NCBI GenBank assembly: GCA_951812925.1
Contig: OX638371.1
Span: forward strand, 84,825,697-84,889,696
Direction: 5' to 3'
DNA length: 64,000 nucleotides
Source: Calliopum simillimum
Lineage: Eukaryota > Arthropoda > Insecta > Diptera > Lauxaniidae
Shown piece after piece: positions 11,652-22,400 of this stretch. The position numbers and the translations under genes are program-made. The notes beneath the pieces were generated by a model. It was not told the origin of the DNA. It saw only the letters and a program-made list of their open reading frames with translations, and searched no databases. Every line of letters starts with the position of its first letter. Within the stretch, counting starts at the first letter, position 1.

Positions 11652-11752
11652 AAATATTTCCGAATTTAAATCCAATTTGGGATAGTATTGCTCAGTACCG
11701 ATACTATTTTAGGCAATACATGCCAAAACTGGATTTAAATTCGGAAATATTT
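11652..11752. mobile_element. 101-bp hairpin with 23-bp perfect inverted ends
   Basis: AAATATTTCCGAATTTAAAT plus CCA at 11652-11674 is repeated inverted at 11730-11752. It is located just downstream of Urm1. A weaker inverted pair (CTGAATTA..AGGAGGTG) lies at about 11117-11213. Confidence 0.6.
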
Positions 11753-11836
11753 AAAATATTTGAAGTTTTAAGACTTTTTTTTGCAAGCCTTTGAGAGAAT
11801 TTTAAATGTTACGTGCTTTTGGAATTCAGCTGACGA

Positions 11837-11842
11837 TTTATT
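11837..11842 (-). terminator. Poly(A) signal candidate of Urm1
   Basis: AATAAA on the minus strand about 46 bp beyond the Urm1 stop codon. Confidence 0.45.
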
Positions 11843-11887
11843 GATGTGTTGTTAAAATAAATAAAAATTAACATTTATAAACTTCAT

Positions 11888-12713
11888 TTAACCGCCGTGC
11901 AAAGTGGATATAAATAAAACATTGTCGCGCGGCTGCAATTCATAGTCCAGTTCACCCTAAAAAATCATAAATCAATAGTGTATAACATATTTTTATTAAA
12001 AAGTAAAAAAAATCTCCTTACCAATAATTCCCAATCGGTGTCATTTATAAGCACCAAAATTCCAGGTCTCCTAGAAAAATTTAGCAAATGTTAGAAATCT
12101 TTTCTAAAAGCATAAAAAATGTTCTAAAAGAATTTAATAGATTAAGGTTTGAAAGACTCCGAATGATCAAGTAAACCTTAAAACCATACGAAACTTAACA
12201 AACTAACGTTTACCCTCCATAAAAATAAAACAAACCAGAACTTAATAAAGAGCCGTCCATAAATGTCGCTACGCTCCTTGTGGAGTACATATTTATGCAA
12301 TGCGTCACGTTGCCGTCACGAAGGATCGATCGATTTTACCAAGTTTTGGCTAGAGGAGACTATGGACGACCCATATTCTACTCTGTTCTCATTGGCGAAA
12401 GTTCTACTTACACAGTATCACCCTGAATGAACAGTTCTGCCCTCTCGGTAAGAATGTTGACATGCATCCACTTAAGCAGCTGTCTAATGGTCCCTAAAAA
12501 AACAAATTAACTTTAATTTCAGTTGTAGTTTAAAAAAAAAACTTACATTTTGTACTGCCATCTAAAGAAATTTCACGTTTTTTTATATTACCGAAAAGCA
12601 GTTCAGCGCCTGCACTAAATGTCATAGATGTAAAATATTGAAGAGGAAATGCAATTTACATGTTTATATAAATACCTGAATTCTAAAACAAGTTTCAATT
12701 CACTTTCACCCAT
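11888..12713 (-). CDS. Urm1: Ubiquitin-related modifier 1 (five short exons)
   Basis: Exons, in order of reading: 12713-12676, 12614-12547, 12493-12412, 12070-12022 and 11956-11888. All borders are GT..AG and all phases agree, giving 101 residues, the usual family length. Urm1 is a sulfur carrier with a beta-grasp fold: its C-terminal Gly-Gly is adenylated and thiocarboxylated by the Uba4/MOCS3 enzyme. It donates sulfur for 2-thiolation of wobble uridine in cytosolic tRNAs and can be conjugated to proteins. Diagnostic segments: [40 protein letters not shown] and the end [14 protein letters not shown] with the essential Gly-Gly intact. Start: the frame stays open upstream of 12713, but MGESELK matches the family N-terminus. 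No exon exceeds 85 bp, so simple ORF searches miss it. Convergent with TMEM70. Confidence 0.95.
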
Positions 12714-13489
12714 AATTATTAAAGATAAACAAATTGAAATTGGTAAATTAAAGTTCAAAAGCGTGAAAGCGTGTGTTGTTTGTTTGGCCTTCTTAAAACA
12801 GCTGATGGTTATTTCATTGTGGCCAGATGTTTGTTTTGAACAAATCCCCTCAAAACCCGTGAAACCTGCAGAAATAAAATACACAGTTGGGGAACTCATT
12901 TATACCACTGAATAATCCCCACTTCGTATTTTTCTGCACATTGTGTAAAATGACAGAACTTTGTATGGAGAAGTATTTAATTTCAACATTTGAAATTTAC
13001 TATGAGTTTTAAAATAAATAAAAAATATGACTAATGCATTTTTTTCATTCGATGACTATGAGCAAGTGCTGCAAAAAACAATATAAAGAAACAAATCTCC
13101 TAAATTTTCGTACAAACACGTATCCAATAGAAATTTTTAAGAAATGTTTTTTGTTTTAAAATAAAATTGAAAAAGCCCTCAAGATGTAAAAATTCTACTG
13201 ACGAAACATTGACTAAAAATTGTATTTATATAAATGTTTAAATTTACATTGGAAATAATTGGTTAGCAAAACCCTTAAGAAACAAAATTTTAAAATAAAA
13301 ACTAACCCGCTAAAATCACATGAAACGTGGTATTATTTGAGTTAGTTTGCTGGGTATGTGGTTGGGTAGTGCTTATCTCAATTTGGTAACGAGATACAAT
13401 TAGGAAGAAAAAACAAAAAGTGAAAAATACGTTAAACAGAAGCTTTAGAAGTAAGCAAAAATAATCATGCAGCACGGCTATAAATCGAT

Positions 13490-14828
13490 AATACCCTACT
13501 CTCACTTGCCTGGCTAACCAGATGAATGCTGATTAAGCACTAACTAGGATAGTTTTCTATATAAAAGGCTTTTCGATTTTTATGGAAAAGATTAGCTTGT
13601 TTTCTAATAATTAGATCATTTAACCCCATTTAACCCAAAAAATCGGCAGGTAGCATCTCCAAATTCAAAAAATTTCATGGAAAATAAGGAAATTTCTAGT
13701 GTCCGACCGAAGGTCACTTTTGGCTGAAGCCGAAGCCGATTAATTGGTTTTTTTATAACCTTCGGCCGTAGCCGAAGCCGAAGGTTCATTTATTTTATAT
13801 TTTCATACTCTACTCTCAGGGTATATAAAATTTGTGGCATTATAGGCATTATCAGGCCAAATATAACAGGCTTAGCGCCGATTTTGCTTTGTTCAGATAA
13901 GCCTTAACTGGAATGGATCTTGAGAAGTGGTGCCTTTGTGAAATATCAGGTGCAAAAGGTTTTTGCAAAATGTTTTCCCTAATTTGATCCACGATTTTTT
14001 AGCTCAGAAAACTTGCATGACTTGTTTTCGTACAAACTATATTCTATTTAAAGGTATTTTCTTGACCTTTAGCACCCGATTTCTCAGAAAGGCACAACTT
14101 TTCAAGGTTTGATTAGAACAAAATATCATACCTACTATCGGAAAACCAAAAAACTGATTTACTCGACCTTTTGTATCCGATATCTCACGAAGGCACCACC
14201 TCTCTTAAATAAAGCGGCTATTTACTGTTTTTGTTACATAACTTTAAGTATATCTCAAAACAATGATTTTTGCACTTTTGAGCAAGGACAACTCAGGATT
14301 CTGACATAATTAAAAAAAAAAAACAAAGTGTAGATTCGTAATTAGAAAGTCCCAATGCACTATAAACGGCCATCATTTTGTTCAAAAGTTTTTTTTTTTA
14401 ATCAACAAGTTGCTTTATGGTTGAAGTTACAAACATTCAGCTTATTTTTGGCTGAAGGCCGAATGTGAGGTCGAAGGTGTTTTTTTGGCCGAAGGTGGCC
14501 GAAGCCGATAAATCGGTCGGGCTCTAGAAATTTCCTTATCTTTTGACAAATTCAAAATGTTAACAAAAAAAATATTTTTAATAAAAAGCAAATTAAAGCT
14601 AAAATCAAAAATGTGTTCGTCTCAATTGCTTTAAAAAATTTAATTAACGAAATATATAAAAGTAAATACATTTCAAAAAAGTGAAAATAGTGTCGTGATT
14701 TGGTAAACGCCAAAAAAGTGTCATTGAAATGATAGATGACTCATCCAGGTATATGGTGTGAACGTGGTTCTGTGATTATCAATATTTTCTGATTTTAGGC
14801 TGGTTAACCAGGCAAGTGAGAATAGGAT
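13490..14828. mobile_element. DNA transposon remnant with ~28-bp inverted ends, host of a nested MITE
   Basis: TCTCACTTGCCTGGCTAACC near 13500-13519 is repeated inverted at 14799-14828 (GGTTAACCAGGCAAGTGAGA). Inside lies a second, complete inverted-repeat element (13684-14539). No transposase frame is visible. Target duplication was not identified. Confidence 0.6.
13684..14539. mobile_element. 856-bp non-autonomous element rich in GCCGAAG
   Basis: The ends read ATAAGGAAATTTCTAG followed by CCGACCGA in inverted orientation. Subterminal regions carry repeated GCCGAAGCCGAAGG motifs on both sides. No coding capacity. Nested inside the element at 13490-14828. Confidence 0.7.
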
Positions 14829-15537
14829 ATATGAGCGAGTGCTTATCCACGACGATCCTTTTTTAGCCAGTCAAGAATAGTCTACGAATTCTAACTAGCT
14901 GCGAAAAATTTCTCAGTATTTTAAAACCACGTTTTCTTAAAGTCTGCTTTGCAATAATTGTTTTATTGCACATTAATTTTTCAAAAATCTTGTGTTTTAT
15001 AAATTATTTTTAAAAGTGGTAATTTGCGGGCAAAACAGGTGATTTTTCCAAGCAAAAGGTATATTTTGAATCATTTATCTGGCAACACTCTGACGTCTTT
15101 TTTCCACAGTTTGAAAAGTACTGTTTATTTTAAGATTGGGGAAATTTTTTGATTGGTTGTTTGATATTTTTCTTTAAGTAATGTATTTTTATTTGTAGTT
15201 CGCAACAACTTTTTCGTATGTTACTATGTACAATATAGTTTATTGTCAATTACGTTTGATGACGATGTTGGCGTTATTGATGAAAAAATTTTTCCTGATT
15301 TTCCATGTGGGCCTTTGCCTTCGGGCGAAGGGACGTAATTCTGAAAAGCGCCTTTTTTTATTAATATGATTATTATTTTTTTTTTTAATGATTATATTTA
15401 CATATAAGTCCGCAGAAATTTTTTACTTTTGCATATTTAATTTTACAATTGTACAGCTTATACTGAAATTAAATTTTTGATACCTAAAAATGCAGTAATG
15501 GAATGGTAGGCTGTGAATCAAAAGCATAAATTTGGTA

Positions 15538-16837
15538 AGGACTGCGTTCGATAAATTTGTCCGACACATTTTATCCAATAACTTGTTTTCAAATTACTCA
15601 ATTTAAAAATTTTTTTCGCAGTAGGCTTTGAATTGAATGTACCAAAACTATTGTTTTCAAATTTTGTCCCTAGTCAGTCATATTTACCTAAAAATGGCAA
15701 ACGAGCTATAAGTTCGAAAGTCTATAATAAAAATTTTTCAAGACCACCCGCGGTAGACTACCAATAGAATTGCTCGGAATAGCAAAGTTAATGTGAAATT
15801 GGTATCAAGAGTTCTGAAAAAACTTAAGGAAGACTTGAATGTCTTTCGAAAGCCTTGCCGCGAAAGAAAAGGGCATTCGTGACCAAAACAAAAAGAAGAA
15901 CTTCGCCACAATTTTAAAGAGAACCCCAAAATTTCATGCAGAAAACTGGCACAGAAGGTAAAGTGTTCCGAACTTTTAGTTCGCAAGGCCAAAAAGGAGG
16001 TTGGTTTGAAGACGTTTAAGGTACAAAAAGTTTCTGACAGAAATGCTATGAAGAACACAAAAGCTAAACAGCACGCCATAAAATTAAAAATTAATTTTTT
16101 TCCAAAAATTCGAATGCTGCATCATGGACGACAAAACGTATGTTTTAGCCGATTTTACGCAGCTTCCAGGCCAAAAATTGTACACTGTCGACTCGCGGGA
16201 GAATGTGGACGAAAAGCTTAAGTCAAAAAAGCAGTCAAAATTTCCTCGTAAGTTCTTGGTTTGGCAAGCAAACTGCAGTTGTGGCAAAAGGAGCAATTCT
16301 TTTGTAACCATTGGAACAGTAAACTTCGAATTCTATATTAAGGAATGCTTGGAAAAAAAAAACTTAAGCCTTTCCTACGAAAGCACGAAGTTCCACTTTC
16401 TTTTGGCCAGACCTAGCATCTTGTCATTATAGTAAATTGGCCTTGGAAGGGTACTCAAGAAATAATATGATTTTGGTGCCTCGTGAAGCAAATCTTCAAA
16501 ACAGTCCAGAACTCTAGCCAATTGAAAGATACTGGGTTTTGGGCAAAAAGGAGATAAAGGCAATACAAAAAGTTGCCAGGGAGTCTAAAAATTTTCGAGA
16601 AAAGTGGTGTTCAGCAGCTAGAAAGTTATCAAATAATACCATAAAATCCTTAATGGTAGGAGTGTCAGAAAAGTTACAAAAAAATTTGTAAAAAAAATAT
16701 TATTAAAATTCTAGATACGTTATAAAAATTGTAATAAAATGGCGGTTCAAGAATGAGTCTAACTTTTAAAATCGGACTACTACAGTTCCAGAGATTTTTT
16801 GAATTTTGTATCGGACAATTTTATCGAACGCAGTCCT
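15538..16837 (+). mobile_element. Complete 1300-bp Tc1-like element with TA target duplication
   Basis: 27-bp inverted ends start AGGACTGCGTTCGATAAA and continue TTGTCCGA, with one mismatch between ends. TA flanks both sides (15536-15537 and 16838-16839), the standard Tc1/mariner duplication. One transposase pseudogene fills the interior. A LINE inserted across the right boundary later (see 16845-17475). Confidence 0.88.
15694..16691 (+). pseudogene. Tc1/mariner-superfamily DD37E transposase, inactivated
   Basis: The ATG at 15694 opens MANEL-stop-VRKSIIKIFQ. After several frame changes MDDKTYVLADFTQLPG marks the first catalytic Asp region, KFLVWQANCSCGKRS the following strand, and WPDLASCHYS the second Asp. 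SPEL-stop-PIERYW holds the catalytic Glu. Thirty-seven residues separate the second Asp from that Glu, giving the DD37E signature rather than the DD34E of classical Tc1. At least two stops and two frameshifts inactivate it. The closest remembered relatives are Tc1-like elements of aphids, hydra and mosquitoes. Confidence 0.82.
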
Positions 16838-16844
16838 TAGTTTA

Positions 16845-17475
16845 GATGACATCGAAAACGTCGAAAGCTTCACGTATTAAGGCAGCATTATCTCCATGGA
16901 TGGTGGAGCAAAAGAGGATATTATCTCAAGAATAGCAAAAGCAAAAGGCACGTTTGCTCAACTGAACAAAATATGGTCTTCATCCGTTATATCCACCGAA
17001 ACGAGAGTACGCATTTTTGACTCGAATGTGAAATCGGTTTTGTTATATGGGTGCGAAACATGGCTTGTTACTGAACAACTAGCGAACAAGCTGCAAGTAT
17101 TCGTCAACAAATGCTTAAGGCGTATACTAAAGGTTTGGTGGCCTCGCACTATATCAAATGCCGAGCAACATCAAAAATGCAAACAGAAGGCTATAGCAAA
17201 CGAGATCAAGCTGCGCAAATGGGGATGGATAGGTCACACTCTCCGGAAACCACACAGCGAAGTTTGTCGCCAGGCCCTTGAGTGGAATCCACAAGGCAGT
17301 AGAGGACGTGGTAAACCCAAAACCAACTGGAAAAGGTCGTTGGAAAAGGAAGTCCAAGAATCGGGAAAATCGTGGCAAGAGATCAAAGTCATCACAAGGG
17401 ATCGTGACAAATGGAGAGATTTCATATTGGCCTTATGCTCCTCCTAGGAGTTAAAGGAGAATACATACATACATA
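16845..17475 (+). mobile_element. 5'-truncated non-LTR retrotransposon flanked by a 12-bp target duplication
   Basis: The insert encodes the C-terminal end of an endonuclease/reverse-transcriptase LINE. A stop replaces one codon in FTY-stop-GSIISMDGG. The frame is then open from 16896 to 17447 through SSVISTETRVRIFDSNVKSV, LLYGCETWLVTEQLANKLQV and WNPQGSRGRGKPKTNW. It ends with a short 3' UTR and an (ACAT)n tail. GTCCTTAGTTTA is present at 16833-16844 and again at 17476-17487: a perfect 12-bp target-site duplication, the first copy overlapping the Tc1 end. The LINE is therefore younger than the Tc1 element. The clade was not assigned. Confidence 0.88.
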
Positions 17476-17489
17476 GTCCTTAGTTTACA

Positions 17490-18811
17490 TTTTTTCACTG
17501 GATCTTTTGACCAGCTGAGTTTGCTAAATAAGTAATGTTAAAACTTCGAATGTCTTAAAATTTGTATCCTTATTGGTAAATTTAAATAAAAACAAAAAAC
17601 CAAACAAAATGTATTTTTTTGTAAACGTATATTTAATATTTGTATAATTATATAATTAATAAATTAGCTTTTATAATATTTTTTTTTTTTTTTATATGAG
17701 CTGTTCATGCATTTTACTAAAATAAAATATTGAAAAACTTTGCGATAAAATGAAACACTTGGTTCTATTTATTATGTATATGTACGTATGACACAAAATG
17801 TTGCGCATATAGACTTAAATACAAAATATATAACTACATAAAGTTGTTATAACAAAGTGGAAAATAATTACAAATCTAGGCTTACTTGATAAATACATAT
17901 AATTAAATCAAATAAGTTTAAAAATAAAGATATCAAAATAAAAATAAATAAATTTAAGAATTGATAGAGAATTTCATATATTGGTGAAAATAAATTTGAA
18001 CAGATACTAACTCATAAATTTCAATAAGCAACTTAAATGAAAACTATAATACAAATTATACTATGATTATAAAAAATGGGACAAATAATAATGTGAGAAT
18101 GCAAAAAAGTGACAACTTTAAATAATAATAATTCTAAGCATTTTTGGATACAAAAATTAAACAATTTCGCAGGGATGAAAACAAAAATTATATAAGAGTA
18201 TGTATGTATAAATAGTTACGATAACAATTTCTTTACTTGAGTTAAATGTGTGGTATATACAAATAATTAAAAATATGCATTATTTAGGTGAATTTTATGG
18301 CTTAATTAATATATATACTAAACTAAAAGGCTTTGAAAGCTTAAAGAATTTTTTTTAATATTACAAAAGATGTACGATACAAAAACTTTTATATAAAATA
18401 AACGAAACATCCATATGTATTTAAAACTACTGCTCATGAAAAGTATGACAATAATGTATTTTAATAATTATTTTAATTTTTTTTTTTATTCAACAAGTGT
18501 GTTTAAGTGTTTAAGCTCTTTGACTTTGTTATTTTTTTGTGACTGTTTTTCTTTAAAGTTTTGCATTAATTGCATAAATATTAATTTCGATTTTGAAATG
18601 TAGTAAGTATAAAAGTAAAAAGATTTGGTTTTAATGGACATATTTTTTTATAGAAAAATTTAGATTTTAATCATTTGCAAAAGAGTTTATTTTTAAAGTT
18701 GAATGTTAAAACTGACTGAGTAAGCAATAAAAATCAGTATCTATTTGCTTTTGAAAGTTTTCGCCGCTTTTAAAAGCTTCTGTAAATAAAGTTTTTCTCA
18801 TAGATGCATAA
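17490..18811. other. AT-rich intergenic stretch, nothing recognised
   Basis: Very AT-rich with long A and T runs; open frames encode low-complexity F/N/K/I peptides only. It lies downstream of the RhoGEF 3' end and downstream of the LINE. Confidence 0.5.
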
Positions 18812-19179
18812 TCAGCCCTGTTCCGTAATCCGTGTGGTTTCAATTACTTTTCATTTAGAAGGCTTTTTGATGAAAATAGTGAGTCACACGATGAAAAGTA
18901 TTAGAATCTTGTTTGTGGAGAATTACAAGTTCTACAAATAATATTGATTAGTACTTACGAAAAAGCAACTGTTTCGGAAATATTCGATAAAGTCGAATTT
19001 TTCGACTTTTTGCAGATTTTTTAAGAATATTTCCTAAATGGTTACTTTTATTTGTAGAGCCTGTAATTTTACGCAAAAGAGATTCTAATACTTTTTATCG
19101 TGTAACTCACCATTTTCATCAAAAAGCCTCCTCAATGAAAAGTAATTGAAACCACATGGTTTATAGAACAGGCCTGAAT
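18812..19179. mobile_element. 368-bp fold-back element with ~100-bp arms
   Basis: The left arm (from about 18812, containing GTGGTTTCAATTACTTTTCA) pairs with the right arm ending at about 19179. GGCTTTTTGATGAAAAT and AAAAGTATTAGAATCT are shared between arms. Arm divergence is perhaps 10-15 percent. It lies just beyond the last RhoGEF exon. Confidence 0.75.
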
Positions 19180-19355
19180 ATAATCAAGACAGCGAATTGA
19201 AGCCAAAATAGAAATAATGGTTGAAATGGATGTTTACTTTTTCTTTGCTTGAAATCTAATGTATCCGATGTTTAAAATATGATCTATGATCGTTTATTCT
19301 TTTGCAGGTGATCAATTTGGTTTGCATTCATCTATTGATTTCTTAAACAACAAAT

Positions 19356-19361
19356 TTTATT
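19356..19361 (-). terminator. Poly(A) signal candidate of the RhoGEF gene
   Basis: AATAAA on the minus strand about 50 bp beyond the stop codon of the last exon. Confidence 0.4.
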
Positions 19362-19410
19362 TTTGACTTAAATTAAATAAAAAGCAACATTACTCATTAA
19401 AAAAATAATT

Positions 19411-22400
19411 TTAGAAATTAACATCTCTAGAGTGCTCTTCCATGTATGATGATGAATCGTCTTCGCTGATAGCTGTGGCGTTGTTAAACTGCTGTATTTG
19501 CTTTTGCTGCATAGATGTATGATGTTCATCAACGTTTTTTCTATGTGAAACTTTTTTACGCATAACGACACCGGTTGATGTAGTCCAGTTCATAGCAGCA
19601 TCGATTGGCGTTTGATCTTGGTCGGGAGTCATGGATATATCTGATAAGATGCCACTTTCTGTACAGAAGAAGGGTATCGTCAGTAGACAAAGTTTTTTTT
19701 GTTAAAAATTATTTTAAACATTAAAAAACACATAAGTAATATAAGGTAACATGATTTTTGAGCCTAGATTGTGAGCACGACTAGAAGAAAAAAAAGATTT
19801 TTTATTTCGGAAGTTGCTACATTTTTCTATCAATTTTACGAGTTTTGGATTAGTAACTGTTTGTGTAACCTTTGGTTGGACCGAAGACCAGAGTTTGTTT
19901 GCTATTGTAGAGCGAAAACTTTATTCTTTTATTGGAAAATGATAAATAGATAATTTCTAACTTAAATATCATAGTGAATCCAGGAAGTGTCTGATTCAGA
20001 GTTGAAGACTTTCTGGCTAGTATCCTGAAATAACTGTTCCAGCAAAATAATGGAAATGTGTGAAAAATCTACTTCATTTGGCTATCTACGCTATATGGCA
20101 AACGAATCTATACTTTCACTAGAACGAGTTGTGGGGGCTCCTTGTTTTGTCAGTCCGAGATTGAGGGTCTGTGCTTTGAAGTGTAGATCAATTTTTTTGT
20201 TCTTAAAATTTGTATGTTTAAAAAAGCGCCGCAAAATCATGCCACAGTTTTGACTATTCATTAGACTGATTAAAAACAAAGAAAGAAACGATTTTTGAAA
20301 ATTCCACTATTACGCCGAAAAATCTGAAAGAGGGTGTCAAAAAAGTTAGCTGAGAATTTTCTCTTAAGTTTTCAGCATTTCTTGTCTTTGGTGATCCCTA
20401 GTGAAATTTTCCGTAAAATATTTTTGTAAAACATTTTAACTCGTTTTTTATTAAATGGGTCAAAAGGACCCATAAACACAGGACATAATGGGTTGAGAAA
20501 TTGTAGAAAATTGTTTATTGAGTGATTTTACAGTAACCTTGGAACAACAAGTTTTATCCAAAATATTCCAGATATTATTTTTCATATACTTTGATTCAAG
20601 ACGAAAAAGTTAATATATAAATACATCATTATTCCAAAATATTTTTGTAAAAAATCATCGCATGAAAATTTTCACTAGATAATTTCATTTTTTCAATGAA
20701 TTGTATTTTTCTAGTGTATAAAACACAATGTTCTGTTGCGAAATGAAAGACGACGTCTGAAAAAACACCCTAAAAAATGTCAAAAAGGTTTGCATCGGAA
20801 AACACCTACCAAGAAGGTCGTATCTGCTATACATCTTGTATATAGTTAGAACCTTGTTGTCTTAATGTACATATGCATATCGTTTGAACGATCTTTGTCA
20901 TTAGTATTGCATACAAACTGGGGGTTATCGTGCATAAATTTCCCTAGGAACTTTTCTCAGAGTACAATGCATTCTCCGTTACAGTCTAATAAAAATTCCA
21001 CGTGAATAGATATTCACGATAACCCCCACTGTGTTTTTGGTTTCTAGAGTCTCCAAAATGCTATGCTAAAATATCAATAAAAAGTGTAGGGTGTCTAAAT
21101 GCCTTATACGTCTGAATTGAACACCGTGCACATTACAATGTTTAACAATAATAAAGGACTCAACATGCTTTAAACCACATAAATATATACACATAATATT
21201 TACAAGGTGCATACAAACAAAACTTATACAGTACAATACGAAAGGAGTAACTTTCTGGGAAATAAAGGAATTTAACAAATTAAGTTATTTACATTGGGTA
21301 AAAATTAAAAAGGAAAACTTAAAAATAAACAAAATATTTACAATACAATATTTATGACACAAAAAACACAACATCTACTACACTAATAATACAACTCATA
21401 CTAAATAAAACATAAAAATCTACACTAATAGAAGTAACACAATTCAAGCTCAATACCCATGGACAGCTGACTAACAAGTGTTGTGGAACGTTTGTGATTT
21501 CGTAAATTGCCGCTGGCAGCACTTGATGTACTGCTACTCATTGTGTTGGTGGTGTTTGTGTTGCTGTGGCCACTGGTTTCACCATCGGCCAACATTAAAG
21601 CTTGTGTTTCATTGATCAATTCTAAGCCATGATGGTGATGATGCTGCGCATTGGAATTTGAGTTTATGCCATGTTTGCCACTGCCACTACCGCTACCGCT
21701 GGCTGAACTGCCAGTGCTGGTAGATGAACTGCTTGTACCACTCGATAAAGAGCTCTCAGAGATGAGCGAATTAGGACGTTTAGATGTTTTGTTATTTTCC
21801 GCATGAAGGCCGCCAAATGAGTTACGCAATTTTGGTGCTGTGAATGAAAATTTATTTATATAATATTTTAATTCTCTGTTGGATTGAGGAGTGTCATCAA
21901 AAGAAGTAGTATTACGTACTAATAAAACAAGAACTTTTTAATTTTAACTGCAAAGTAATTGAGGTAGGCTATTGGATATGGTATTAATTTTGATTTTGCC
22001 TATTGTCTAACAGTAAGTCTTAACTAACTCATGCACATAAAATGTTATGTTATTTTCTGCTAATTCATTCGAACAGTAGGATAAGTAAATTTTTTCATAT
22101 TCTTTGATTTTTGCAAGTTTCATTAGAATAAAAAATATTCTTCTCAGCTATTAAGGGATCTGCTCGATAGTTTCTGAGTATTTTGTAACATAATTTCAGA
22201 ATAATTTTCAAAATAAGCAAAAACAAAAATCGGATATTCTAAAAAACAGACCGGAGTCAGGATCAAGAGACTCAATGTCTACAAAATCGATTTGGTTCGA
22301 ATAAAAACACCTTTAATCGAAAAATTCTGTCGCCTGGTGCATTATAATTTGATAAAAATAAATATATTATTATAAATTCAGTTTGTCTTAACATAGAATT

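Noticed and set aside
12649..12915. 88-codon + frame opposite Urm1 exon 1
   Set aside because: Antisense to a confirmed exon and its leader; no family resemblance.
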